A DNA stretch of 32,003 bases from Brevundimonas diminuta ATCC 11568 (GTDB taxonomy: Bacteria > Pseudomonadota > Alphaproteobacteria > Caulobacterales > Caulobacteraceae). The notes under the pieces were generated by a model. That model was not told the DNA's origin. It saw only the letters and a list, made by a program, of their open reading frames with translations, and did not search any database. The stretch is from assembly GCF_000204035.1 (NCBI RefSeq), contig NZ_GL883086.1:1158004-1190006 (forward strand), in the 5' to 3' direction. Shown one piece after another: positions 18,993 through 27,225 of this stretch (position 1 is its first letter; every line of letters begins with the position of its first letter). Both the position numbers and the translations under genes were made by a program.

Positions 18993-21680
18993 ATGTCAAA
19001 AACCATGTTGATAGACGCGGCGCACGCGGAAGAAACGCGCGTCGCGATCGTGGACGGCCGCCAGGTTGAGGAATTCGATTTCGAATCCCGCGCCCGCCGT
19101 CAGCTTCGCGGGAACATCTATCTCGCCAAGGTCACCCGCGTAGAGCCCAGCCTGCAGGCGGCCTTCGTCGAGTACGGCGGCAACCGCCACGGCTTCCTGG
19201 CCTTCAACGAAATCCACCCGGATTACTATCAGATCCCTGTCGCCGACCGCGAAGCCATCATGGCCGAAGCGCATGACGACGCGGACGAAGACGACCTGGG
19301 TCGTGAATCCGACGACGCTGATTCCGACGGCAAGCTGGCCGACGAGGAACGCCTGAAGCGTCGCCTGATGCGTCGCTACAAGATCCAGGACGTCATCAAG
19401 CGCCGCCAGATCCTGCTGGTGCAGGTCGTCAAGGACGAGCGCGGCGCCAAGGGCGCGGCGCTGACCACCTGGCTGTCGCTGGCCGGCCGTTACTGCGTGC
19501 TGATGCCGAACACCGGCAAGGGCGGCGGCATCTCGCGCAAGATCACCAACACCTCGGACCGTCGCCGGCTGAAATCCGCCGCCGCCGCGCTGAAGGTGCC
19601 GCAGGGCATGGGCCTGATCATCCGCACGGCGGGCGCCAAGCGCACGCGGGCCGAGATCAAGCGCGACTATGAATATCTGCTGCGCCTGTGGGAGACGATC
19701 CGCGAACTGACCCTGCGCTCCAACGCGCCGGCGATGATCCACGAGGAAGAGAACCTGGTCCGCCGCGCCGTGCGCGACATGTACGACAAGGACTTCGACG
19801 GCATTCAGGTCGAGGGCGTCGAAGGCTTCAAGCAGGCCCGCGACTTCATGCGCGTGCTGATGCCGTCGCAGGCCAAGAAGATCCACCTCTACCAGGGCTC
19901 GCGCCCGCTGTTCGCGGCGAACGGCATCGAAGAGGTGCTGACCCAGATTCACCAGCCGGTCGTGCCGCTGAAGTCGGGCGGCTATCTGGTCATCAACCAG
20001 ACCGAAGCCCTGGTCGCCATCGACGTGAACTCCGGCCGCGCCACCAAGGAGCGCAACGTCGAGGCCACAGCGACCAAGACCAACCTGGAAGCCGCCGTCG
20101 AGGCCGCCCGCCAGCTGCGCCTGCGCGACCTGGCCGGTCTGATCGTCATCGACTTCATCGACATGGACGAGGGCAAGAACAACCGCGCGGTTGAGAAGGC
20201 CCTCAAGGACGCCCTGGCCAAGGACCGCGCCCGCATCCAGATGGGCCGCATCTCGGGCTTCGGCCTGATGGAGATCAGCCGTCAGCGTCGCCGCCTGGGC
20301 GTGATCGAAGGCGCGACCGAGGTCTGCGAATGCTGCCAGGGCGCCGGGCGGGTCCGTTCGGCCGAATCGGCGGCCCTGACCACCCTGCGCGCCGTCGACA
20401 TCGAGGCCGGCAAGAACGGCGCGGGTTCGGTGAACCTGCGCGTCTCGACCGCCGTGGCGCTGTACATCCTAAACCACAAGCGCGCCTATCTGCAGTTCCT
20501 GCTGGAAGAGCGCGGCCTGAACGTCATCATCCAGATCGACGACAGCCTGGCTCAGGGCGAGCACTCGATCGAGCGTACCGAGACGAACGAGGACTTCGTC
20601 GCCCCCGAAAGCCACATCGATCTGGCCGACCTGGACGACGGCTTCGACGACAGCGCCTATGACGACGAGGACGAAGACGCCGAGGACGAAGACGACTTCG
20701 GCGACGACGAGGACGAAGCCGATCTCGACCGCGAGGACGAGGACGACGACGAGGCCCGCGCCCGCTCCGAACAGGATGACGACAGCCGCGGCGGACGCCG
20801 CCGTCGCCGTCGCGGCGGTCGCCGTGACGAAGAAACCGAAGCCGCCGCTTCCGACGATGACGACGACAGCCGGGGCGGTCGCCGCCGCCGGGGCCGTCGC
20901 GGCGGCCGCCGGATGCGTGAGGAAGGCGAACGCGACGTCTACGCCTGGGTGCGCGGCCGCACGCCGTCGCTGCAGGATCCTTACGTCTGGTTCGACCCGA
21001 TCAACCCGGTCGCCCCTCGTCCCGAACGCAAGGACGAGCGCAGGTCCGAGGCCGCCGGCGAGGATACGGCTCAGGACATCAGCCTGGACCAGGTCGCCAC
21101 TTCGGAAGAAGGCCGCAACGGCCGCTCGCGCCGTCGTCGCGGCCGCGGCCGGGGTCGCGGTCAGGGCGAACTGACCCACGAAACCAAGGTCGAAGACCGC
21201 GCCGCCAATGAAGGCCTGCCGCCCGTCGGCTCGCCCGACACGCCGATCGCCGTGGTGATCGAAGGCGAAGCGACCGAGGCGCCGGCCGCTGAAGCCGCTC
21301 CGGCCGTCGAACAGGCCGAAGCGCCCAAGCGCCGCCGCGTGCGCCGCAAGGTCAGCGCCGCCGCCGTGGAAGACTCGACGGCAGCCGCCCCGGTTGAGGC
21401 CGAGGCCGCGCCGGTCGAAGCCGACCAGCCCGTCCCCGCCGAACTGGACGTGCCGCCCGCCGTGGCCGCCCGCGTCGAACAGGCGATCGAAGAAGCCCTC
21501 GAAGAGGCTCTGGGCGAGATCCCGGCCGTCGCCGAGAGCGTGGTCGAAGAGGCTGTCGTCCTGGCCGAGCCAGCCCCAGCGCCGACGGCCGAGGTCGACA
21601 TCGCGGCCATCATCGCCGACGATCCGAACCAGATCGGCGCGCCGCCCGCCAAGCCCAAGCGGGGCTGGTGGCGCCGTTGA
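18993..21680 (+). CDS. rne: Ribonuclease E
   Basis: RNase E is the essential endoribonuclease that starts mRNA decay and scaffolds the degradosome. The 895 residues have an S1 domain (about 37-145, RGNIYLAKVTRVEPSLQAAF) split by an acidic insertion at about 91-119, a 5'-sensor and RNase H-like part, the DNase I-like catalytic core with Asp344 (VAIDVNSGR) and Asp387 (LIVIDFIDMD), and the zinc-link cysteines in CECC at 445-448. From about 545 the tail is disordered: a long Asp/Glu block, then two DDDSRGGRRRR-type repeats, a third Arg/Gly block (RRRRGRGRGRG), Ala/Pro/Glu-rich sequence, and the end KPKRGWWRR. In Caulobacter the terminal GWW peptide binds PNPase, and the charge-patterned tail drives BR-body condensates. 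Start ATG 18993 after GAGAGAG. Confidence 0.95.
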   Translation: MSKTMLIDAAHAEETRVAIVDGRQVEEFDFESRARRQLRGNIYLAKVTRVEPSLQAAFVEYGGNRHGFLAFNEIHPDYYQIPVADREAIMAEAHDDADEDDLGRESDDADSDGKLADEERLKRRLMRRYKIQDVIKRRQILLVQVVKDERGAKGAALTTWLSLAGRYCVLMPNTGKGGGISRKITNTSDRRRLKSAAAALKVPQGMGLIIRTAGAKRTRAEIKRDYEYLLRLWETIRELTLRSNAPAMIHEEENLVRRAVRDMYDKDFDGIQVEGVEGFKQARDFMRVLMPSQAKKIHLYQGSRPLFAANGIEEVLTQIHQPVVPLKSGGYLVINQTEALVAIDVNSGRATKERNVEATATKTNLEAAVEAARQLRLRDLAGLIVIDFIDMDEGKNNRAVEKALKDALAKDRARIQMGRISGFGLMEISRQRRRLGVIEGATEVCECCQGAGRVRSAESAALTTLRAVDIEAGKNGAGSVNLRVSTAVALYILNHKRAYLQFLLEERGLNVIIQIDDSLAQGEHSIERTETNEDFVAPESHIDLADLDDGFDDSAYDDEDEDAEDEDDFGDDEDEADLDREDEDDDEARARSEQDDDSRGGRRRRRRGGRRDEETEAAASDDDDDSRGGRRRRGRRGGRRMREEGERDVYAWVRGRTPSLQDPYVWFDPINPVAPRPERKDERRSEAAGEDTAQDISLDQVATSEEGRNGRSRRRRGRGRGRGQGELTHETKVEDRAANEGLPPVGSPDTPIAVVIEGEATEAPAAEAAPAVEQAEAPKRRRVRRKVSAAAVEDSTAAAPVEAEAAPVEADQPVPAELDVPPAVAARVEQAIEEALEEALGEIPAVAESVVEEAVVLAEPAPAPTAEVDIAAIIADDPNQIGAPPAKPKRGWWRR

Positions 21681-21734
21681 TCGGACACGATTAAGCTGGA
21701 AGCTGCGGGGGAGACTATCGCTCTGGAGATCGTC

Positions 21735-23156
21735 ATGACCAGGACGCCCCCCGCCGCAACCCGCTTTCGGCGCTATCTGGCCGCCGGCGTCGGCGCCCTC
21801 GCGGTGCTGGCCTCGGCCGCCGCGGCCCAGGCGCAGAGCCTGATCCGGGACACCGAGATCGAGGGCATCATCCATGAGTGGTCCGAGCCCGTGCTCGACG
21901 CCATGGGGCTGGACCCGAACGAGGTCGAGATCCTGCTGGTCAACGACAACGACCTGAACGCCTTCGCCACGCGCGGGCGGATCATGGGGTTGAACACCGG
22001 CCTGATCCTGCGGACCAAGAGCCCCAATCAGCTCCTCGGCGTGATCGCCCACGAGGCGGGCCACATCAAGAACCGCCACACGCTACGCGACGGCGCCCAG
22101 AACGCCGGGATGCAGCCGATGATCATGACCATGGCGCTGGGCGCCCTGGCCGCGATCGCCGGCGCGCCGGACGCGGGCGCGGCCCTGCTGGCCTCCAGCC
22201 AGTATTTCGGCACGCTCGGCGCCCTGCGTTACATGCAGAGCCAGGAGGGCGAGGCCGACATCACCGGCGCCCGCGCCCTGGAACGCGCCGGGGAATCCGG
22301 ACGCGGCATGGTCGAGTTCTTTGAGAACTTCCGCGCCCAGGAAATCTTCTCGGATCAGCGTCGCTATCCCTATTTCCGCAGCCACCCTCTGTCCTCGCAG
22401 CGGATCGAAGCCCTGCGCCGCCCGGTCGAGGCCGCCTCCCACTACGACAAGCGCGACAGCGACGCGCGCATGGCCCAGCACGCCCTGGTCGTGGCCAAGA
22501 TCCGCGCCTTCATGGATGCGCCCAACGCCACCTTGCGCGACTATCCGTCCAGCGACGTCACCCTGCCCGCCCGCTACGCCCGCGCCATCGCCTGGTATCG
22601 CGACGGCCAGACGCAGAAGGCGCTGGACGCGGTCGACGTCCTGTTGGCCGAACAGCCCGAGAACCCCTATTTCTGGGAGCTGAAGGGCCAGATCCTGTTC
22701 GAGGAAGGCCGCCCGGCCGAGGCCCTGGGCGCGCATGAGAAATCGGTCGAGCTGAAGCCGGACGCCCCCCTGCTACGCATCAACCTGGCTCACGCCCTGA
22801 TCGAGACCAGCGACGCCTCCAAACTGACCGAAGCCGAGAACCAGCTGAAGCGCGCACTGGCGCTTGAGCCGGAGAACACCATGGGCTGGCGCCTGCTGTC
22901 CCAGGCCTACGCCAGCCAGGGCAAGGAGGGCGAGGCCCGCCTGGCTTCGGCGGAATACTGGTTCGCCCTGCGCCGCCCGGATCAGGCCGCCCAGTTCGCC
23001 ATGCGAGCCCGCGACATGCTGGACCGGAGCTCCATCGAATGGCGCCGGGCCACCGACATCGTCCTGGCCTCGGGCGCGACCGAAAAAGACATCACCGACG
23101 CCGAGCGCCGCAATGAACAGCGCAGCCGCTCCGGCGTCATTCCGCCCGGCGCCTGA
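21735..23156 (+). CDS. M48-family metalloprotease with TPR repeats (BepA-like)
   Basis: The 473 residues start with a signal peptide (about 1-34, ending AQAQS), so the protein is periplasmic. The M48 peptidase domain has the zinc motif HEAGH at 106-110 and the third-ligand region SQEGEADITGA near 169-179. Residues about 275-440 look like TPR helices (ARAIAWYRDGQTQKALDAVD, then YFWELKGQILFEEGRPAEAL, then LLSQAYASQGKEGEARLA). BepA, the E. coli protein of this design, acts as protease and chaperone for outer-membrane proteins such as LptD. The gene lies 54 bp after rne with its own ribosome site (GGAG), and 43 bp before the DsbA-like gene, with which it is probably transcribed. Confidence 0.92.
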   Translation: MTRTPPAATRFRRYLAAGVGALAVLASAAAAQAQSLIRDTEIEGIIHEWSEPVLDAMGLDPNEVEILLVNDNDLNAFATRGRIMGLNTGLILRTKSPNQLLGVIAHEAGHIKNRHTLRDGAQNAGMQPMIMTMALGALAAIAGAPDAGAALLASSQYFGTLGALRYMQSQEGEADITGARALERAGESGRGMVEFFENFRAQEIFSDQRRYPYFRSHPLSSQRIEALRRPVEAASHYDKRDSDARMAQHALVVAKIRAFMDAPNATLRDYPSSDVTLPARYARAIAWYRDGQTQKALDAVDVLLAEQPENPYFWELKGQILFEEGRPAEALGAHEKSVELKPDAPLLRINLAHALIETSDASKLTEAENQLKRALALEPENTMGWRLLSQAYASQGKEGEARLASAEYWFALRRPDQAAQFAMRARDMLDRSSIEWRRATDIVLASGATEKDITDAERRNEQRSRSGVIPPGA

Positions 23157-23199
23157 CGCCGAACCCGCCTTCCCTCTTTTTGCGCCTGACGAGACCTTG

Positions 23200-24018
23200 A
23201 TGACCGACGACGCCCGCGAACCCGGCCCTGAAACCGACCAGCCCGCCGTGACGCCGCGCGCCGCCGCCAAGGGCCGCTTCGCCCTGTCGGGAACCGTTTT
23301 GGGCGGCGCCGCCGTGGCCATGTCGGCGGTCGCCCTGGCGCTGTCGGCCGCGCCCTATCTGAGCGGCGGTTTCGGCGGCAAGGTGCGCGACTATCTGATC
23401 AGCAACCCTCAGGTGCTGGACGAAGTCCTGGCCGCGCGCGAGACGATGGAATCCCAATCGCGCGTCCAGACCATCAACGCCGCCGCGGCCGCCAATCCGG
23501 CCCTGCTGGCCGCCGATGCGCGCGATCCGGCCTTCGGCCCGGCCAACGCCAAGGTGACGGTGATCGAATTCTTCGACTTCCGCTGCCCCGGCTGCAAGGC
23601 CGTGGCCCACGATTACCGCGCCCTGATGGCGGCTCACCCGGACGTGCGCTTCGTCTTCAAGGACTGGCCGATTCTGGACCGGGGCGAGGACGTGTCCTCA
23701 CAGTACGCCGCCCGCGCCGCCCTGGCCGCGCACCAGCAGGGCAAGTATCTGGCTGTCTATGACGCCCTGATGGCCGAACGCGCGCTGGACCGCGCCTCGA
23801 TCGACCGCATCCTGGCCGACAACGGCGTCGACATGGCCAGGGCGAACGCCGCCATCTCGGCCCCCGAGATGACGCGCCACGTCACCGACATTCATGCCGC
23901 CGCCGCTGCGCTCGGCCTGCAGGGCACGCCGACCTTCTTCATCAACGGCGTCGCCAGCCCCGGCATCGACCCGCGCGAGGTCGGCGCCCTGATCGAAGCG
24001 GCCAAGAAAAAGGGCTGA
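23200..24018 (+). CDS. DsbA-family (Com1/ScsC-like) thiol-disulfide oxidoreductase
   Basis: The 272 residues show a single N-terminal membrane anchor at about 28-54 (SGTVLGGAAVAMSAVALALS), a helical stretch at about 62-90 and a thioredoxin/DsbA domain from about 112. The active site is FRCPGCKA (Cys129, Cys132) and the cis-proline loop is GTPTFFING with Pro244. It should form or shuffle disulfides in envelope proteins; ScsC-like members with helical N-termini can oligomerise and act as isomerases. Start ATG 23200 is chosen; an upstream ATG at 23113 would overlap the M48 gene and add no family sequence. An intrinsic hairpin begins inside its last codons. Confidence 0.9.
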   Translation: MTDDAREPGPETDQPAVTPRAAAKGRFALSGTVLGGAAVAMSAVALALSAAPYLSGGFGGKVRDYLISNPQVLDEVLAARETMESQSRVQTINAAAAANPALLAADARDPAFGPANAKVTVIEFFDFRCPGCKAVAHDYRALMAAHPDVRFVFKDWPILDRGEDVSSQYAARAALAAHQQGKYLAVYDALMAERALDRASIDRILADNGVDMARANAAISAPEMTRHVTDIHAAAAALGLQGTPTFFINGVASPGIDPREVGALIEAAKKKG

Positions 24019-24033
24019 CCTTCCGGTCAGCCC
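24012..24033 (-). terminator. Intrinsic terminator of the thiS-thiG transcript
   Basis: GGGCTGACC (24012-24020) and GGTCAGCCC (24025-24033) form a perfect nine-pair stem with a four-base loop. Read on the minus strand, the stem is followed by five T (TTTTTCTTGG), so it is a textbook terminator for thiG, which stops 11 bases away at 24044. In the plus direction no T tract follows, but it may still slow transcripts of the DsbA-like gene, whose stop codon (24016-24018) lies inside the left arm. Confidence 0.85.
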
Positions 24034-24043
24034 CTGAGCCTTC

Positions 24044-24832
24044 TCAGATCAGCCCCGCCAACGGCGAGGACGGGTCGGCGTAGAACCGCTTCTTCATCCG
24101 CCCCGCCAGGTAGGATTCACGCCCGGCGATGACGGCGTGCTTCATGGCGCTGGCCATCAGCAGGGGATCGCGCGCCTCGGCAATGGCGGTGTTCATCAGC
24201 ACGCCGTCGCAGCCCAGTTCCATGGCGATGGCCGCGTCCGAGGCCGTACCGACGCCTGCGTCGACCAGCACCGGCACCTTGGACTGCTCGACGATCAGAC
24301 GGATGTTGATCGGGTTCTGCACCCCCAGCCCCGAGCCGATCGGCGCGCCCAGCGGCATGATGGCCACGGCGCCCGCGTCCTCCAGCTTGCGCGCATAGAC
24401 GGGGTCGTCGGTGCAATAGACCATGACCTCGAAGCCCTCAACGGTCAGCAGCTTCAGCGACCGCAGGGTCTCCTCCATGTCGGGGAACAGGGTCTTGGGG
24501 TCCGCCAGAACCTCCAGCTTGACCAGGGTCCAGCCGCCCGCCTCGCGCGCCAGACGCAGGGTCCGCACGGCGTCCTCACCGGTGAAGCAGCCCGCCGTAT
24601 TGGGCAGATAGGTGTATTTCTTCGGGTCGATGAAGTCCGTCAGAACCGGCTGGTTCGGATCGGTCAGGTTCACCCGGCGCACGGCCACGGTGACCATCTC
24701 GGCGCCCGAAGCCTCGGCCGCCGCCGCGTTCTGGGCGTAGTCGCGATACTTGCCGGTGCCCACGATCAGGCGCGAGTTGAAGGTGCGGCCGGCGACGGTC
24801 CAGCTGTCGGTGCGGGGAGCGGTGTCAGTCAT
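24044..24832 (-). CDS. thiG: Thiazole synthase
   Basis: ThiG builds the thiazole phosphate of thiamine from deoxyxylulose phosphate, dehydroglycine and the sulfur carried by ThiS. The 262 residues contain [21 protein letters not shown] with the Schiff-base lysine Lys105, [13 protein letters not shown], and [25 protein letters not shown], all classic ThiG motifs, at normal length. It follows thiS by 75 bp on the same strand and ends at a strong hairpin. No thiC, thiE, thiD or glycine oxidase gene is present in the window. Confidence 0.95.
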   Translation of the reverse strand: MTDTAPRTDSWTVAGRTFNSRLIVGTGKYRDYAQNAAAAEASGAEMVTVAVRRVNLTDPNQPVLTDFIDPKKYTYLPNTAGCFTGEDAVRTLRLAREAGGWTLVKLEVLADPKTLFPDMEETLRSLKLLTVEGFEVMVYCTDDPVYARKLEDAGAVAIMPLGAPIGSGLGVQNPINIRLIVEQSKVPVLVDAGVGTASDAAIAMELGCDGVLMNTAIAEARDPLLMASAMKHAVIAGRESYLAGRMKKRFYADPSSPLAGLI

Positions 24833-24907
24833 GCTCCTGACCTAGCGCCGCCCGCCGCCGGGGGGAAGCGGCGTTGCGGGATTTGATCGGCCCCACGCTT
24901 CTACTGC

Positions 24908-25105
24908 TCAGCCCCCGCCGACGAACTGCACCAGTTCGATCTTGTCGCCCTCAGCCAGCGCCGTCTCGCCGTGCAGCGAGCGCGGCACGATCTCCAGATT
25001 GCGCTCGACCGCCACCTTCTTGGGGTCCAGCGACAGCTCCTGAACCAGTCCCAGAATGGTCGTGGCGGCGGTGTCCCGCGCCTCGCCGTTGACTTCGATA
25101 CGCAT
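24908..25105 (-). CDS. thiS: Sulfur carrier protein ThiS
   Basis: The 65-residue beta-grasp protein MRIEVNGEARDT... ends in VQFVGGG. ThiS needs a C-terminal Gly-Gly, which is adenylated and then thiocarboxylated; here three glycines end the chain. It donates sulfur to ThiG, the next gene. ATG 25105 is used; the GTG immediately before it in frame is a weaker choice. Upstream, 25106-25225 holds no TPP riboswitch that I can recognise, and no clear promoter. Confidence 0.92.
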   Translation of the reverse strand: MRIEVNGEARDTAATTILGLVQELSLDPKKVAVERNLEIVPRSLHGETALAEGDKIELVQFVGGG

Positions 25106-25225
25106 CACATCTTTCCGAGCAGCATAAGCACCGATCGCAAGCGCGCCCTTCTTTCGGGCCCGCCGCTGACGCCGGAGCTATAGCGCGTTTGCGCACGACG
25201 AGCATCAATCAGCGCAGAACGCCTT

Positions 25226-25681
25226 TCAGACGATTATGCGATCGTTCAAGGAGCGGGCCTTAAGCGAGCGGATCGCGCGAGCTACTGTGTCGAACACCGG
25301 GCCGGCCTCCTGCTCCATTTCGGCATAGGCGCGTTCAAACTCGGGCGTCAGCCCGTCCAGCAAGGCCAATTGTTCGCGCCCCCTGTCGGTGATCTCGATC
25401 AAGTTGATGCGCAGGTCGTTGGGATCGGGACGGCGGCTGACCAGATCCAGGGCCAGAAGCTTGGGTATCTTCTGCTGAATGAGCTGGTGCGAACGGTCCA
25501 GCGCCCGCACCAGATCGGCGACAGAGACCGGGCCGAGCGTCGCAATGGCGCCCAGCAAGGACGAGGACTTCACCGGGATGACAATGCCCGCGCGCTTGAA
25601 CACCTCGGCCGACTGCTGCTCGATCAGTTCGCTGAGCTGCTCGCTCAGCCGGCCCAGAAAGGTGCGATCCAACTCTATCAT
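25226..25681 (-). CDS. MarR-family transcriptional regulator
   Basis: The 151 residues fit MarR length and layout: an N-terminal dimer helix, a winged helix with SSSLLGAIATLGPVSVADLVRALDRSHQLIQQKIPKLLALDLVSRRPDPNDLR read as helix-turn-helix and wing (about 38-90), and C-terminal dimer helices. MarR dimers bind palindromes and usually release them on binding small ligands. It begins 15 bp after the stop of the S41 protease gene, so both are probably one transcript from the promoter at 27020-27047. The protein is a likely autoregulator through the palindrome there. The ligand is unknown. Confidence 0.88.
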   Translation of the reverse strand: MIELDRTFLGRLSEQLSELIEQQSAEVFKRAGIVIPVKSSSLLGAIATLGPVSVADLVRALDRSHQLIQQKIPKLLALDLVSRRPDPNDLRINLIEITDRGREQLALLDGLTPEFERAYAEMEQEAGPVFDTVARAIRSLKARSLNDRIIV

Positions 25682-25696
25682 TCGTCCAACGCTTCC

Positions 25697-26989
25697 TCAG
25701 TCCAGGCGACGATAGGTTTCCCGCTCGCCGGACTTCCACACTCGCTCCAAACCGCTCACACGGCCATTCTCGTGCACCAGACGGAAGCGGTAGTCATCCG
25801 TTCCCTGGACCGCAAACAGATCTTTCCCGATCGGCTCAAGAGCCAGAACAAAGCGATCCCGCCAATGATAGGCCAGACCGTTGGCGGTGCGCGCCAGGGT
25901 TCGACCCTCATAGGCTCCGACTGCGGCATCCATCTCAGCCGCGCTTGCAGCTTGGCCGGTTAGCGCAGTTTCAATCGGAACCAAGGCCCATTCGGCCTCT
26001 GCATCGCCAGCATCAGCCCGGCTCTGCAGCAGGAACTTCTGCGCCGCCAACAGGGCCTCCGGAGCCGGAACCGCCAGGTCAGGGGTCACGCCGACGCCCT
26101 CGAAATCCTTACCGTCGACCGGATCCCGGATCAGGCCGAACGGAACCTGCAGCATGAAGCGATCATCAATCGGCACACGGGTGACCGGATGCGCGCCCCC
26201 AGAGGTCTGTTCGCCGATGACAGTCGCCCGGCCCAGGCGCTGCAGCGAAAACGCCATCCATTCGGCCGCAGAGAAGGACGTCGAACCGGTCAAAACCACC
26301 ACGGGGATACCCCCCGACCGCCAGCCGGGCACGGCGGGCAGACTCCACTGGCTCCGCACCACCTGCGCCCCCTTGTCATTGTAGTTGTAGTCGAAGAATT
26401 CCTGGTCCTTGCCCGCCGGATAGAGGTAGCTCATCAGGAACTGCGCCATCTCCAGGACGCCGCCGTTGTTATAACGCAGGTCGAAGATCAGCCCCTTGGC
26501 CCCGTCGGCGAAACGCATGGCCGCCGACGCCGTCTCCTGAGCATATTGCGGGTCGGCGAAGAAATCGAACCGCACATAGGCCAGATCGCCGTCCAGCCGC
26601 CGCGCCTCGCGAAACCCGAAATTCGCCGCACGTTCTCTGTCGCGTTGGGCCTGTGTCGTCGTCTCGCCGCTCGCCTTGGCTCGACGGTCAGCCGCGACCT
26701 CGTCGGGATCGAAGGCCACCGAAAAGTGCAGATCCTCGCTCGCCTTGACTAGACCTTGAGCAAGGCTCGCGGCGAAGCGATCGGCTTCCATCGGCTCCGA
26801 TTGAATCCGCCTGTCCAGCTCAGCGGATATGACCGGAATTCGGTCAGGGAAAACATAGTTCTGCTGCAACGCCGTCTCGAGGCGAGCCACGACTTCGCGC
26901 TGCGCCTTATGATCCAGGGTCTGCGCATCAACCGAAACCGGCGCCAGGACAGCGACGCTCAGCAACGAGAGGAAAACTCGATAAATCAC
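25697..26989 (-). CDS. S41-family serine peptidase (tail-specific/IRBP-like)
   Basis: The 430 residues begin with a signal peptide (about 1-22, ending VDA) so the enzyme is exported. The helical N-terminal part resembles the IRBP/S41 lead domain (LETALQQNYVFPDR). The catalytic S41 core has GLIFDLRYNNGG at 166-177, VVLTGSTSFSAAEW with the predicted nucleophile Ser240, and GEQTSGGAHP at 259-268. There is no PDZ domain, unlike CtpA. A C-terminal part from about 340 looks like a small beta domain seen in some peptidases that act on short peptides. The start is GTG 26989, eight bases after a GAGG ribosome site. Paired with the MarR gene; the substrate is unknown. Confidence 0.87.
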   Translation of the reverse strand: MIYRVFLSLLSVAVLAPVSVDAQTLDHKAQREVVARLETALQQNYVFPDRIPVISAELDRRIQSEPMEADRFAASLAQGLVKASEDLHFSVAFDPDEVAADRRAKASGETTTQAQRDRERAANFGFREARRLDGDLAYVRFDFFADPQYAQETASAAMRFADGAKGLIFDLRYNNGGVLEMAQFLMSYLYPAGKDQEFFDYNYNDKGAQVVRSQWSLPAVPGWRSGGIPVVVLTGSTSFSAAEWMAFSLQRLGRATVIGEQTSGGAHPVTRVPIDDRFMLQVPFGLIRDPVDGKDFEGVGVTPDLAVPAPEALLAAQKFLLQSRADAGDAEAEWALVPIETALTGQAASAAEMDAAVGAYEGRTLARTANGLAYHWRDRFVLALEPIGKDLFAVQGTDDYRFRLVHENGRVSGLERVWKSGERETYRRLD

Positions 26990-27007
26990 TTCCAGACCTC
27001 ATAATGA

Positions 27008-27047
27008 AATATATTGCGCAATATGTTGTAATTAATCTCGCCGTCAA
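27008..27047 (-). promoter_or_regulatory. Promoter and palindromic operator of the S41-marR pair
   Basis: On the minus strand TTGACG (27042-27047) and CATATT (27020-27025) are 16 bases apart and make a fair sigma-70-type promoter for the S41 gene, which starts at 26989. A perfect 14-bp palindrome, ATATTGCGCAATAT (27011-27024), extended imperfectly to 27008-27027, covers the -10 and start region. Such a site is of the right size and place for repression by a MarR dimer. The stretch from 26997 to 27045 is sharply AT-rich against its surroundings. Confidence 0.65.
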
Positions 27048-27153
27048 CCTTCCATCAAAGGTTCCTGCACGAGCCCCGCGCGGGTTATTTCCCGCCGCCG
27101 CCCCCAGCCAGCGGCCCCAACCTCCCCCTACGTCACCCTTTTTGCCCGCCCGC

Positions 27154-27182
27154 TTTGCGCCGCGCGCCACCTAGGCTACAAC
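27154..27182 (+). promoter_or_regulatory. Candidate promoter of the aroQ-accB-accC-aat operon
   Basis: GCTACAAC at 27175-27182 matches the Caulobacter housekeeping -10 consensus GCTANAWC exactly. Upstream, TTTGCG/TTGCGC at 27154-27160 resembles the -35 consensus TTGACGS at a 16-17 base spacing. Transcription would start near 27190, about 35 bases before aroQ. A GATTC at 27191-27195 is a GANTC site of the kind methylated by CcrM in this group. Confidence 0.55.
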
Positions 27183-27225
27183 GCGCGCTCGATTCCGCGC
27201 GGCGGCGCGCCTGTTTTGCGAGCGA

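Noticed and set aside
20469..22079. 536-residue open frame on the minus strand
   Set aside because: It is antisense to rne and the start of the M48 gene. It is a by-product of GC-rich third positions; its Val/Ala/Gly runs mirror the Asp/Glu/Arg-rich RNase E tail.
25106..25225. TPP riboswitch upstream of thiS
   Set aside because: I searched by eye for the CUGAGA and ACC-CUUUGAACCUGAUC-like blocks and did not find them.
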